A DNA stretch of 64,000 bases from Lunatimonas lonarensis (GTDB taxonomy: Bacteria > Bacteroidota > Bacteroidia > Cytophagales > Cyclobacteriaceae). This document shows positions 52,857-61,373 of this stretch, in pieces. Under the pieces are notes generated by a model that was not told where the DNA came from, made no database searches, and saw nothing but the letters and a program-made list of their open reading frames with translations. Within the stretch, counting starts at the first letter, position 1; every line of letters begins with the position of its first letter. The position numbers and the translations under genes were made by a program. The stretch lies in the NCBI RefSeq assembly GCF_000390185.1, contig NZ_AQHR01000110.1, positions 1 to 64,000 on the forward strand, given 5' to 3'.

Positions 52857-53001
52857 TTTTTATCATAGATCGGTGGCATAGGGTGCCGGCCCCCATGCCA
52901 TACCTTTCGGGAAGGGTGGAAAGAAAGGCAGCCTTTTTTTGTCTGCCAATGGGTACCGGGAGAAAGGGACATTTCCCGGTACCCTATACAGGAGGGGTCA
53001 A

Positions 53002-53469
53002 CTACAGTGCTTCTATGCCTGCGGCGGCAATGATGCCGTCCTGCACGGAGGTTACACCGCTGATACCAATAGACCCTATTACCTGTCCATCGCGAAGAAT
53101 TGGCAGCCCGCCTTCTACAGGGGTGACGCCCAATGCCAGGATATGTAGGTTTCCTGATTTTACCGACTCTTCAAAAACCTTGGTAGATCGTTTGAATTTC
53201 ACCGCTGTTTCAGCCTTTTTCTGGGCTACGTCAACGCTGCCGATCTGGGTACCATCCATCCTTCGCAGGGCTATCAAATGACCACCCGCATCCAATACCG
53301 CAATAACAACATTCCAATTGTCCTGCCGGGCCCTGGCTTCTGCGGCCTCTGAAATCTTCTGTGCCTCTGCCAAGGTCAATGGGGCTACTGCCTGTGCCTG
53401 AACCGGACTAAGGTGCGCGATCCAGCCAAGGACCAACAGGCATGCGAGAATCATCGTTTTTCTGATCAT
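53002..53469 (-). CDS. exported heme-binding/GlcG-HbpS family protein
   Basis: A 155-residue protein with signal peptide MIRKTMILACLLVLGWIAHLSPVQAQA followed by a GlcG/HbpS fold: LTLAEAQKISEAAEARA, VVIAVLDAGGHLIALRRMDGT, GGLPILRDGQVIGSIGISG. Family members bind heme or cobalamin-related ligands or act as sensors; role here unknown. ATG at 53469 is used because the signal begins there; an ATG eight codons upstream is possible. Confidence 0.75.
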   Translation of the reverse strand: MIRKTMILACLLVLGWIAHLSPVQAQAVAPLTLAEAQKISEAAEARARQDNWNVVIAVLDAGGHLIALRRMDGTQIGSVDVAQKKAETAVKFKRSTKVFEESVKSGNLHILALGVTPVEGGLPILRDGQVIGSIGISGVTSVQDGIIAAAGIEAL

Positions 53470-53561
53470 GGGTTTTTGCGTTTGATTTAACATGTTCGTA
53501 CCGTTAAAGATACTTATTTTTGTGATAATGCATTCTTTCACGCAGCAATTCAAACCATCGC

Positions 53562-53993
53562 ATGCCAATGGAATTTTACCAACGTGAACTTCGGCTACCT
53601 GCTTATCCGAGAGGTTTCCACCTGATAACGAGCCTGATTGTGGACAACTTTCCGGAAATCAAAAAATTGCGCCAAGGGATGCTTCAGGTATTCATGCAGC
53701 ATACCTCTGCGGGCCTGACCGTCAACGAAAACGCAGATCCAACGGTGCGCAGCGACTTTAACCGCTTTTCGGATGACCTGGTACCGGAAGACTATCCGCG
53801 CTTTATTCACACCTATGAAGGGCCTGACGACATGCCTGCGCATATAAAGAGCAGTATTTTTGGCTGTTCGGTCCAACTACCCATTACCGGAGGGCGGCTC
53901 AATCTGGGCACCTGGCAGGGGATCTACTTGGGGGAGTTTAGGGACCACGGTGGTTCCCGTCGGTTGGTTTTGTCTGCCTTCGGCACAACCTGA
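53562..53993 (+). CDS. yjbQ: YjbQ family (UPF0047) protein
   Basis: A 143-residue small globular protein with VFMQHTSAGLTVNENADPTVR, HTYEGPDDMPAHIKSSI and LGTWQGIYLGEFRDHGG, the conserved His and Glu-rich motifs of the family. E. coli YjbQ has thiamin phosphate synthase activity as a side function; whether this applies here is unknown despite the thiamin operon 3 kb away. Either of two close ATG codons (53562, 53568) can start it. Confidence 0.85.
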   Translation: MPMEFYQRELRLPAYPRGFHLITSLIVDNFPEIKKLRQGMLQVFMQHTSAGLTVNENADPTVRSDFNRFSDDLVPEDYPRFIHTYEGPDDMPAHIKSSIFGCSVQLPITGGRLNLGTWQGIYLGEFRDHGGSRRLVLSAFGTT

Positions 53994-54098
53994 GCAGGCA
54001 AAAGGTTCTCATTCCGCATTCATAAACGACATTTTTGGGAGTTATCCACATCTTTTCCACCTATTTCGCTAGTTGATTAGCGCAATCCGCCAAGTGCC

Positions 54099-55415
54099 TT
54101 AGAAGCCGCAGTCCACGGCCAGTTTCTCGTCCATGATCAGTAAAATCCGGTCCCTGTTTTCGGCGTTTGACCAAGAAGGGCTAAACGTTTGGCTACGCTT
54201 GCTCTTTATGGTATCCGCGGAATGATACGTGCCCGCTGCCGGATCAAACCAATAAGCTATGGGTTTTTCGGATTTCAATCGATCAAGCCTTGCACGGATG
54301 GGTTTTCCTTCGGGTGAATAAACAACGGCAAACTGTCCTTTCTGATCCACCATGGCAACCCTGTACCCTCCCGTAGGCCAGTTCATCCCACCAATGAATG
54401 ATTGGGCGGGAAGTAACCGTTGCCAAGGAATTCTCTCGAAAAACCGCCTCATGTAGCCCATCTGTGTAGACCCAGGAAGGTGCAGGGCTTCTGCCCAAGA
54501 GCAGTCTGCCTTATGCTGGGGTTCGCGACCGGCCGCGTGCATTTGCCAGATTTCGTTGCATCCATAGGTATGCCCTGCGGCCCCGCTGAGCATACTCCAG
54601 TAGGCCGCCCGTCTTACGTCAAAATCATTCAGGCGCTGTTTTTGCCACTTATTTAGAAAGTTGGGAATGTTCTCATATCCGGGTTCGCCGTTTAGGATGG
54701 GCCGTATGGGAGTGGATTTTTGGGCTTTTCGTACGTACCTGTACTCCTTGCATCCCTTCATGTGCAGCGATTGGAACATGTCCACTTGCAGCCAGTTTTC
54801 TCGCCCGTACACCAAGCTGGCGATATGCCCTCCCTTGGGATGCATGGTCATCAACTGCCCGGCGCCTCCCGCCCGGATGCCTTCAGCCATACGGCATACT
54901 ATTTGGTAGTCCTCGGCATCGGCCGGAAGCCGGTCTCCGCCCATAATCCATACGATGTTGGAAACACTTTTATACCGGGTGCCCAGAAACGATCCATACT
55001 GAAAGGCGTTTTCCGTTGTGAAGATTTCCGGCCCTACCCCCCAGGCTTTGTTGTATTTATCGCCCCACGTAGGAAGGAGGCCGATGTAGATATGGCGCCG
55101 GGCAGCCTCAGTCAATACAAAATCGACCAGCTCGAAGTAGCGTTCATTGGGTTTGGTCGGATCCAGTTCATGCAGGGGCAGATCGCCATGGGCATTCGCT
55201 ATGGTCAGGCCCTCTAGTTCGGCGAGGATTACCGCTTGGATAACGTTGAAGCCCTTGGTCGACCGGTCTTCCAGGTAATGGATGATTTCCTCTTTGGTCA
55301 GTCGGTGAAAAAGCTCCCAAGCGGTATCTCCCAGCCAAAAAAAAGGCTGTTGTTCCGCGGTGACCAAATGCCGGCCTGTTTCCGAGACGTGTAAATAGGG
55401 CAATTCGATACGCAT
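54099..55415 (-). CDS. DUF4038-type glycoside hydrolase, GH140-like
   Basis: A 438-residue barrel enzyme. Family stretches: PFFWLGDTAWELFHRLTKEE, NVIQAVILAELEG, IWIMGGD, HPKGGH, LQVDMFQSLH and ILNGEPGYENIP (probable catalytic Glu), then a C-terminal beta domain (FVVYSPEGKPI-like AVVYSPEGKPIRARL). GH140 enzymes release apiose-linked sugars from rhamnogalacturonan II; related DUF4038 proteins have other activities. No signal peptide, so probably cytoplasmic, which is unusual for this family. Confidence 0.65.
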   Translation of the reverse strand: MRIELPYLHVSETGRHLVTAEQQPFFWLGDTAWELFHRLTKEEIIHYLEDRSTKGFNVIQAVILAELEGLTIANAHGDLPLHELDPTKPNERYFELVDFVLTEAARRHIYIGLLPTWGDKYNKAWGVGPEIFTTENAFQYGSFLGTRYKSVSNIVWIMGGDRLPADAEDYQIVCRMAEGIRAGGAGQLMTMHPKGGHIASLVYGRENWLQVDMFQSLHMKGCKEYRYVRKAQKSTPIRPILNGEPGYENIPNFLNKWQKQRLNDFDVRRAAYWSMLSGAAGHTYGCNEIWQMHAAGREPQHKADCSWAEALHLPGSTQMGYMRRFFERIPWQRLLPAQSFIGGMNWPTGGYRVAMVDQKGQFAVVYSPEGKPIRARLDRLKSEKPIAYWFDPAAGTYHSADTIKSKRSQTFSPSWSNAENRDRILLIMDEKLAVDCGF

Positions 55416-55493
55416 ACCCTACAATGATAGGCATAAGGAACGTTAGCGGCAAAAAAAAATGCCACCGTTTTGAAGGGAACTGCCATGAATTTC

Positions 55494-57479
55494 TTACCGG
55501 CTCAGAAAAGCCTCTTTCGCCTCATCCAGAAAGGCTATAAAGCGGGCAATTGACGTGTCATAGGCCCTCGGTTTGACCAAAGGGGCTTCGTCATGCCCGA
55601 GGATTACGTAGTAGGGCTGGGCATTGTTGTTGAATCGGGTGATCTGAAAGTCGGCATTTTGTTTGCCGATCGTCTTTTTCACTTTGCCATCATATCCGGA
55701 GGTATACCATTGGGACTCCGGTAGCTCATACCGTTCGTCGATGTACAGGGCCACCACCACAAAATCTTCTTTCAATCGCCTCAATACCGCTGGATCAGAC
55801 CATACCCTGGCCTCCATTTCCCGGCAGTTTACGCATCCATGCCCTGTAAAGTCGATAAACAGCGGTTTGTTTTGCCGCTTGGCCGCTGCCAAGGCCTGAT
55901 CATAATCAAAATACCCTTGGATACCATGTGGGAAATGTAGAAAATCCGCGTATTTTGGCACCTCGTCCAGCGTGTTCGCTTCGGATTTTCCCCCCTCTCT
56001 GGCATAGCTCACCAGATCAAAATCGTGCGAAGACATCGGGGGGAGGTAGCCGCTTAAGGCTTTGAGCGGGGCACCCCACATCCCGGGAATCAGGTAAACT
56101 ACAAACACAAAGGTGGCGATGGCGAGCATCAGACGTGGCACCCCCAAGTACTCCAAGGGGGTGTCGTGCTTCAGGCGCAGTTTTCCAAGGAGGTACAAGC
56201 CCATGAGCGTAAAAATCACGATCCAGATGGCGAGGTAAATTTCCCTGTCCAATATACCCCAATGGTAGACCTGATCGGCAATGCTCAGGAACTTAATGGC
56301 AAGCGCAAGCTCCAAAAAGCCAAGAACCACCTTGACAGAGTTCAGCCATCCACCGGATTTGGGCAGGGAATTCAGCCATTCCGGAAAGATGGCGAACAGG
56401 GTAAATGGGAGGGCAAATGCGAGCGAGAAAGCAAACATGCCCGCTATGGGCTTGACCAATTCGCCGCCCGCAGAGCTTATCAGAATGGATCCAACGATCG
56501 GCCCCGTACAACTAAAGGAAACCAATACCAAGGTGAATGCCATAAAAAAGATACCCATCATGCCACCTTTGTCTGCTTTTGCATCAATTTTATTTACAAA
56601 TCCGGTAGGCAGGTTAATCTCAAACATTCCCAAAAACGCGAATGCGAAAAAGACAAAAACCAAGGTAAAGAACACGTTTGGAATCCAATGGGTACTCAGC
56701 CAATTAGCGAATTCAGGCCCCTGAACAGCCGCAACGGCTGTTCCGGCAATGGTATAGATGCCAATAATGGAAAGTCCGTATATAAATGCGTTGCGGATAC
56801 TGGCTATTTTCGATTTTCCCCTTCCGGTAAAAAAGGTTACCGTCATGGGAATCATGGGAAACACACAGGGCGTCAGCAACGCAGCCAATCCCGCCAAAAA
56901 AGCGACCAGCATGAAGCCCAGCAAAGACTGCTTCTCCTCCTCGTCCTCCGGCAAAAGTGAACTCCGCTGATCCTCTTCTTGGACAGATACGAACGGTTCC
57001 GGTCCGGAACTCAAGATAATCTCAAAATCTTCGTCGTAGCTGATACATTGGTTGGTCACGTCAGAGCACATTTGGTATTCTACGGTTCCTCTGATGCGGG
57101 CTACGGGGCCACTTACCTGCAAGGCCTGGCGAAATTCTCCCTCCTTTTCAAAATAGTTGACATCCCCTTCCCAGATCTCGTCATATTTGGTTTTGTGGTT
57201 GACGGCCAACAAATCACCTTTGGGTTTCAGGTTTTCATCCTGATCCAGCTTGAGCACTGTCAGCAAGGGCCCCAGATCCGGGTCAAAATCATTGGTATAC
57301 ACGTACCATCCCGCAGGTATCGAGAGCTTTAATACCAGCTCAGCTTCTTCTTGACCTTCTTCTAATGGGTCCGCTAGGGAGATATCCCACTTTGGTGGGG
57401 AGATCACTTGGGCGTTCGCAGCGATTATGAAGAAAAAAAACAGAAGTAAACTATATGGGTATGGACTCCGGGTCTTCAT
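55494..57479 (-). CDS. dsbD: thiol:disulfide interchange protein DsbD
   Basis: A 661-residue three-part protein moving electrons from the cytoplasm to the periplasm. Signal peptide, then an N-terminal DsbD-alpha domain (VEYQMCSDVTNQCISYDEDF, two Cys), eight membrane segments with LTPCVFPMIPMTVTFFTGRG and SCTGPIVGS as redox Cys sites, and a C-terminal thioredoxin fold (IDFTGHGCVNCREMEARVW, CxxC). The leader shares a motif with the sugar dehydrogenase gene at 36943. Confidence 0.9.
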   Translation of the reverse strand: MKTRSPYPYSLLLFFFFIIAANAQVISPPKWDISLADPLEEGQEEAELVLKLSIPAGWYVYTNDFDPDLGPLLTVLKLDQDENLKPKGDLLAVNHKTKYDEIWEGDVNYFEKEGEFRQALQVSGPVARIRGTVEYQMCSDVTNQCISYDEDFEIILSSGPEPFVSVQEEDQRSSLLPEDEEEKQSLLGFMLVAFLAGLAALLTPCVFPMIPMTVTFFTGRGKSKIASIRNAFIYGLSIIGIYTIAGTAVAAVQGPEFANWLSTHWIPNVFFTLVFVFFAFAFLGMFEINLPTGFVNKIDAKADKGGMMGIFFMAFTLVLVSFSCTGPIVGSILISSAGGELVKPIAGMFAFSLAFALPFTLFAIFPEWLNSLPKSGGWLNSVKVVLGFLELALAIKFLSIADQVYHWGILDREIYLAIWIVIFTLMGLYLLGKLRLKHDTPLEYLGVPRLMLAIATFVFVVYLIPGMWGAPLKALSGYLPPMSSHDFDLVSYAREGGKSEANTLDEVPKYADFLHFPHGIQGYFDYDQALAAAKRQNKPLFIDFTGHGCVNCREMEARVWSDPAVLRRLKEDFVVVALYIDERYELPESQWYTSGYDGKVKKTIGKQNADFQITRFNNNAQPYYVILGHDEAPLVKPRAYDTSIARFIAFLDEAKEAFLSR

Positions 57480-57488
57480 GATTATGTC

Positions 57489-57513
57489 TATAATTGCTTT
57501 TCAATGGTCTGAA
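57489..57513 (-). promoter_or_regulatory. 25-nt leader motif shared with the sugar dehydrogenase gene
   Basis: Minus strand TTCAGACCATTGAAAA, then G, then CAATTATA, ending ~9 nt before the dsbD start codon. It matches 36949-36973 with one mismatch. Confidence 0.45.
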
Positions 57514-57567
57514 TTTGCCTTCAGTGTATCGGAAAGCCCGCACATAGGGCTTCCGTAGTTAAGGGGA

Positions 57568-57586
57568 TGCCTGCCATTGGCAGGCA
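57568..57586. other. short perfect hairpin
   Basis: TGCCTGCC, ATT, GGCAGGCA forms an 8-bp stem with a 3-nt loop. It lies between the dipeptidase and dsbD genes with no T-tract, so it is probably not a terminator. Confidence 0.4.
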
Positions 57587-57763
57587 AGTTGCAAAATTTA
57601 CAGGCATTGCTGTGGGTGGCCGGTAGGTCGTGCGCTGTATATTATGCATAACCCTTCCCTCCGCTGATCCATGCAAGTACTGATTAAGTAGATATAAGGA
57701 GCAGCGGAACGCCAATAGTTCCCTCCACCTCCAGATTCGGACCATTATGTGACCTATGTCACT

Positions 57764-59155
57764 TTAGCTGTTTTTGTGCAGTTTGGAAAAATGCTTGAAA
57801 AACAGCGCAATGGTTTCTATTCCCATAAAATAGTTTTTCACCCCATAATGTTCATTTGGGGAGTGAATCGCATCCGTATCCAAGCCAAAGCCCATTAAAA
57901 TAGGATCCAGTCCCAAGGCCTGCTGAAAAAGACTGGTGATCGGAATAGAGCCTCCTTCCCTCGTAGGGATGGCCTGCTTGCCAAAGGCCTCCTGTATGGC
58001 TGCCTCGGCCGCGTGATATCCCAGAGAGTCGGTGGGAACGACGGCGGCCTGCCCACCATGGTGGGGGACCACTTTCACCGTGACCGATGGGGGAGCGATG
58101 GCCTTCAGGTGCTCCTCAAACAAACGGGCAATCTCCTTGTGGTCTTGATTTGGCACCAATCGCATGGATATCTTGGCAAAGGCCTTGGAGGGCAGCACGG
58201 TTTTCGCACCCTCCCCGGTATAGCCGCCCCAGACCCCGTTTACATCCAACGTAGGCCGAATACCGACCCGTTCAATGGTCGTATACCCCTTTTCTCCCCA
58301 AACCTCCTTGATGGCCAGTTTTCTTTTGTAGTCTTCTTCGTCAAAAGGGGCTTTGTTCAACTGCTCCCGGTAATCTGCACTGTATTCCTCTACCCGATCG
58401 TAAAAGCCCGGAATGGTGATGCGGTTGTTCTCGTCGTGTAAGGAGGCGATCATCTTGGCAAGTGCGTTGATGGGATTGGCTACCGCGCCGCCGTAGGTGC
58501 CACTGTGGAGGTCGCGGTTGGGCCCCGTTACTTCGACCTGCATGTAGGCAAGACCTCTGAGGCCTACCGTGACCGAAGGCGTTTCCATGGAAATCATGCT
58601 GGTATCCGAAATCAACACTACGTCTGCCTTCAGTTTGTCGACGTTGCCTTTTACAAATAGATCTAGGTTTTCTGAACCTACTTCCTCCTCTCCCTCGATC
58701 ATAAATTTCACGTTGCAGGCCAATTCACCCGCCGCCAACATCGCTTCAAAGGCTTTCACATGCATGTAAAACTGTCCCTTATCATCTGCGGATCCCCTCG
58801 CAAATATCGCTCCCTCTGGGTGCTCTTCGGTGGGTTTGATTATCGGTTCAAAGGGCGGTGAATCCCAAAGTTCATAAGGATCGGCAGGCTGTACGTCGTA
58901 ATGGCCGTACACCAATACCGTGGGCGCGGAGGGATCAATGATTTTTTCCCCGTATACGATCGGATAGCCGGTCGTAGCGCAGATTTCAGCTCGGTCTACC
59001 CCTGCACTTTCAAGGCTGGACTTCACGAATTCGGCTGCCTGGAATACTTCGTCTTTAAATTTTGGATCCGCACTCACAGAAGGGATGCGGAGCAGCTCGA
59101 GAAGCTCGTTTAAAAACCGTTCTTTATGGGAAGCAATATAGCTGTTTACAGACAT
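57764..59155 (-). CDS. M20 family dipeptidase
   Basis: A 463-residue metallopeptidase. Zinc motifs: VLVYGHYDVQPADP (His, Asp), RGSADDKGQ (bridging Asp), IEGEEEVGSENL (catalytic Glu-Glu), ISDTSMI and a C-terminal His in DAIHSPNEHYGV. A lid domain is inserted at ~185-385. Close in layout to carnosinase-like dipeptidases of the phylum. No signal peptide. Confidence 0.9.
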   Translation of the reverse strand: MSVNSYIASHKERFLNELLELLRIPSVSADPKFKDEVFQAAEFVKSSLESAGVDRAEICATTGYPIVYGEKIIDPSAPTVLVYGHYDVQPADPYELWDSPPFEPIIKPTEEHPEGAIFARGSADDKGQFYMHVKAFEAMLAAGELACNVKFMIEGEEEVGSENLDLFVKGNVDKLKADVVLISDTSMISMETPSVTVGLRGLAYMQVEVTGPNRDLHSGTYGGAVANPINALAKMIASLHDENNRITIPGFYDRVEEYSADYREQLNKAPFDEEDYKRKLAIKEVWGEKGYTTIERVGIRPTLDVNGVWGGYTGEGAKTVLPSKAFAKISMRLVPNQDHKEIARLFEEHLKAIAPPSVTVKVVPHHGGQAAVVPTDSLGYHAAEAAIQEAFGKQAIPTREGGSIPITSLFQQALGLDPILMGFGLDTDAIHSPNEHYGVKNYFMGIETIALFFKHFSKLHKNS

Positions 59156-59211
59156 AACCTTGGATGTTGTTTTAGACCCAAAAATACGGCATTTTGAGCA
59201 AAAGCAACGAC

Positions 59212-60144
59212 TTATCTGAATTTAACCACTTTACCATGGCTGGAAGAGGTCATATGCCGGGGAATCGCCTCGGCGATTTCCTTGTATAACAGCTCCACCT
59301 GTTTCTTCTTCAGGTAGTTCCTTGTAAGTACCAAGCTTACCTCCCGTACAGGCTGCTCGCCTTCAAACGGACGTACCCGCGATTTCTCCTCTTCCGAGAG
59401 GCCTAACGTCGCCAATTCGGGCAAAAGGGTGATCCCTTCGTATCGGTTGACCAGATTCTTCAGCCCCTCCAAGGATCCACTTTCGTACTGGAAGTTCATA
59501 CGCTGGAACTTAGAGGGATCGCAAAGTGCCAGTACCTGGTCACGGAAGCAATGCCCCTGCTGTAGCACCCAGAGATCTTCGCCTAAAATATCGACGATAC
59601 GCACCCGCTCCTTACGTAGTTGGGGATGGTTTACGGAAAGGTAGGCATAGAATTTTTCGTAAAAAATAGGCTTCTCAAGGATGCCTGATTCGCCAAGTGG
59701 TGTGACCACGATGCCCAAATCCAACTCGTCGGTTTTCAGTCGCTTTAGAATGTCTTCCGTGACCAGTTCCTGTACCTGCAGCTTTACGTTTGGGTATTTT
59801 CGGATAAAGCCCTTGATGAACATAGGAAGCAGGTAAGGCGCCAAGGTAGGGATGATGCCTAGCTTAAGAATACCTCCCACTTCTCCCTTTAACTGGGCAA
59901 CGGTTTCGTAGATGGCCTTGCTTTCAGCCACTACTTTACGGGCTTGGGCAATCAACACCTCGCCCATTTCCGTGGGTATAACAGGCATCTTGGAGCGGTC
60001 AAAGAATATAACCCCCAGTTCCTTTTCCAATTTGCTCACCTGCGCACTGAGCGTAGGTTGGGTCACAAAACAAGCGTCTGCCGCCTGTCCAAAATGCCGG
60101 TATCTATCCACTGCAATGATGTACTCCAGTTGCTGAATTGTCAT
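59212..60144 (-). CDS. oxyR: LysR-type peroxide sensor OxyR
   Basis: A 310-residue LysR regulator. The winged helix lies in residues ~1-60 (IQQLEYIIAVDRYRHFGQAADACFV; PTLSAQVSKLEKELG). The peroxide-sensing Cys pair is present as QQGHCFRDQVLALCD, with the 9-residue spacing of E. coli Cys199 and Cys208. It is divergent from the iron importer with 128 bp between starts. Confidence 0.9.
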   Translation of the reverse strand: MTIQQLEYIIAVDRYRHFGQAADACFVTQPTLSAQVSKLEKELGVIFFDRSKMPVIPTEMGEVLIAQARKVVAESKAIYETVAQLKGEVGGILKLGIIPTLAPYLLPMFIKGFIRKYPNVKLQVQELVTEDILKRLKTDELDLGIVVTPLGESGILEKPIFYEKFYAYLSVNHPQLRKERVRIVDILGEDLWVLQQGHCFRDQVLALCDPSKFQRMNFQYESGSLEGLKNLVNRYEGITLLPELATLGLSEEEKSRVRPFEGEQPVREVSLVLTRNYLKKKQVELLYKEIAEAIPRHMTSSSHGKVVKFR

Positions 60145-60193
60145 GGCCTGGCTGGATTTCTTCGTTTCAAAATTTCCAATCTCATTACCTCGG

Positions 60194-60201
60194 TAAAGGT
60201 A
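60194..60201 (-). promoter_or_regulatory. predicted -7 box of oxyR
   Basis: Minus strand TACCTTTA, 50 nt before the oxyR start codon, fitting TAnnTTTA/G. Confidence 0.4.
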
Positions 60202-60244
60202 AAAATGTTTTTTCTTTTTATTTAGATTTGATTTAAATAATCAT

Positions 60245-60252
60245 TAATTTTG
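60245..60252 (+). promoter_or_regulatory. predicted -7 box of the iron importer
   Basis: TAATTTTG fits TAnnTTTG and lies 20 nt before the start codon at 60273. Confidence 0.5.
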
Positions 60253-60272
60253 AGGACTAATTCATTCCTGAC

Positions 60273-61298
60273 ATGTTAAATCGAATCCAGACGGTAGTAC
60301 TAACCGGGTTATTGTTAACGTTCGTTTCCTGCACAACAAGCAGCGAGGAGGTGGTCAATGTGTATACACACCGCCATTATGAGGCGGATCAACAGCTGTT
60401 CGACAAGTTCTCCGAACAGACTGGTATCAAAGTGAATGTGGTCAGCGCAAGCGCTGATGAACTCATCCAAAAGTTGGAATTGGAAGGGAAGGGATCTCCC
60501 GCAGATGTATTGATTACGGTGGATGCCGGAAGGTTGCACCGGGCACAGGAAAAAGAGCTTCTTCAGCCGGTTTCTTCAGCTACCCTTGCCGCCAACATTC
60601 CTGCCAAGTTTCGGGAGGCCGAAGGCTATTGGTTTGGATTGACCTATCGGGCCCGAATTTTTGCCTACCACAAAGAAAGGGTAGATCCGTCCGAACTGGA
60701 CAGCTACGAAAGCCTGACCGACGAAAAGTGGAAAGGCAGGGTATTGACCCGTTCTTCCGAGAATATCTACAATCAGTCGCTATTGGCTTCCATTATTGCT
60801 GCCCACGGCGAGGCCGGTGCCCGAGAATGGGCTGCCGGATTACTGGCCAATATGGCCCGAAGTCCCAAGGGATCAGATAGGGATCAGGTAAAGGCAGTGG
60901 CAGCTGGAGAAGGAGATGTGGCTATCGTTAATACCTATTACATCGGCATTATGCTGAATGATTCGAATCCGGAAGAGGTAAAAGCGGCCGATCAGGTTGG
61001 TATTTTCTTCCCGAACCAACAGGATAGGGGAACCCACATCAATATTTCGGGTGCCGGCGTGACGCGTTATGCTCCCAATAAAGAAAATGCAATTAATCTA
61101 ATTGAGTTTTTGAGTGCGGAGGAGTCCCAGCGCTTTCTCGCAAACATCAACTATGAATACCCTGTCAATGAAAAGGTGGAAATCGCCCCTCTTCTCAAGA
61201 CCTGGGGGGATTTCAAATCGGATGATATTAATCTTACCTTATTGGGTAAAAACAACCGTAGTGCCGTCATGATATTCGACCAGGTAGGCTGGAAATAA
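60273..61298 (+). CDS. ferric iron ABC transporter, substrate-binding lipoprotein
   Basis: A 341-residue periplasmic binding lipoprotein with lipobox LLTFVSC (Cys at ~20). VVNVYTHRHYEADQQLF, ADVLITVDAGRLHRAQ and the Tyr pair in VNTYYIGIML correspond to the iron ligands of FbpA/FutA-type proteins. It is first of three genes forming a complete importer and is separated from the permease by a strong hairpin. Confidence 0.9.
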   Translation: MLNRIQTVVLTGLLLTFVSCTTSSEEVVNVYTHRHYEADQQLFDKFSEQTGIKVNVVSASADELIQKLELEGKGSPADVLITVDAGRLHRAQEKELLQPVSSATLAANIPAKFREAEGYWFGLTYRARIFAYHKERVDPSELDSYESLTDEKWKGRVLTRSSENIYNQSLLASIIAAHGEAGAREWAAGLLANMARSPKGSDRDQVKAVAAGEGDVAIVNTYYIGIMLNDSNPEEVKAADQVGIFFPNQQDRGTHINISGAGVTRYAPNKENAINLIEFLSAEESQRFLANINYEYPVNEKVEIAPLLKTWGDFKSDDINLTLLGKNNRSAVMIFDQVGWK

Positions 61299-61316
61299 AC
61301 CGAACTGAACGATCTA

Positions 61317-61358
61317 GGGAATACTGAGAGGGGCAGGCCCCTCTCAGTATTCCCCTTT
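61317..61358 (+). terminator. strong hairpin between binding protein and permease genes
   Basis: An 18-bp perfect stem (GGGAATACTGAGAGGGGC / GCCCCTCTCAGTATTCCC) with a 2-nt loop, followed by CTTTT. It probably ends or stabilises most binding-protein transcripts, lowering permease and ATPase output. Confidence 0.75.
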
Positions 61359-61373
61359 TAAACGCTATAAATT

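Noticed and set aside
56166-56960. 264-codon plus-strand ORF inside dsbD
   Set aside because: It is the antisense of the membrane domain of dsbD, low in hydrophobics and without motifs; dsbD is unambiguous.
57521-57745. 74-codon ORF between dipeptidase and dsbD
   Set aside because: It spans the hairpin at 57568 and has no protein-like features.
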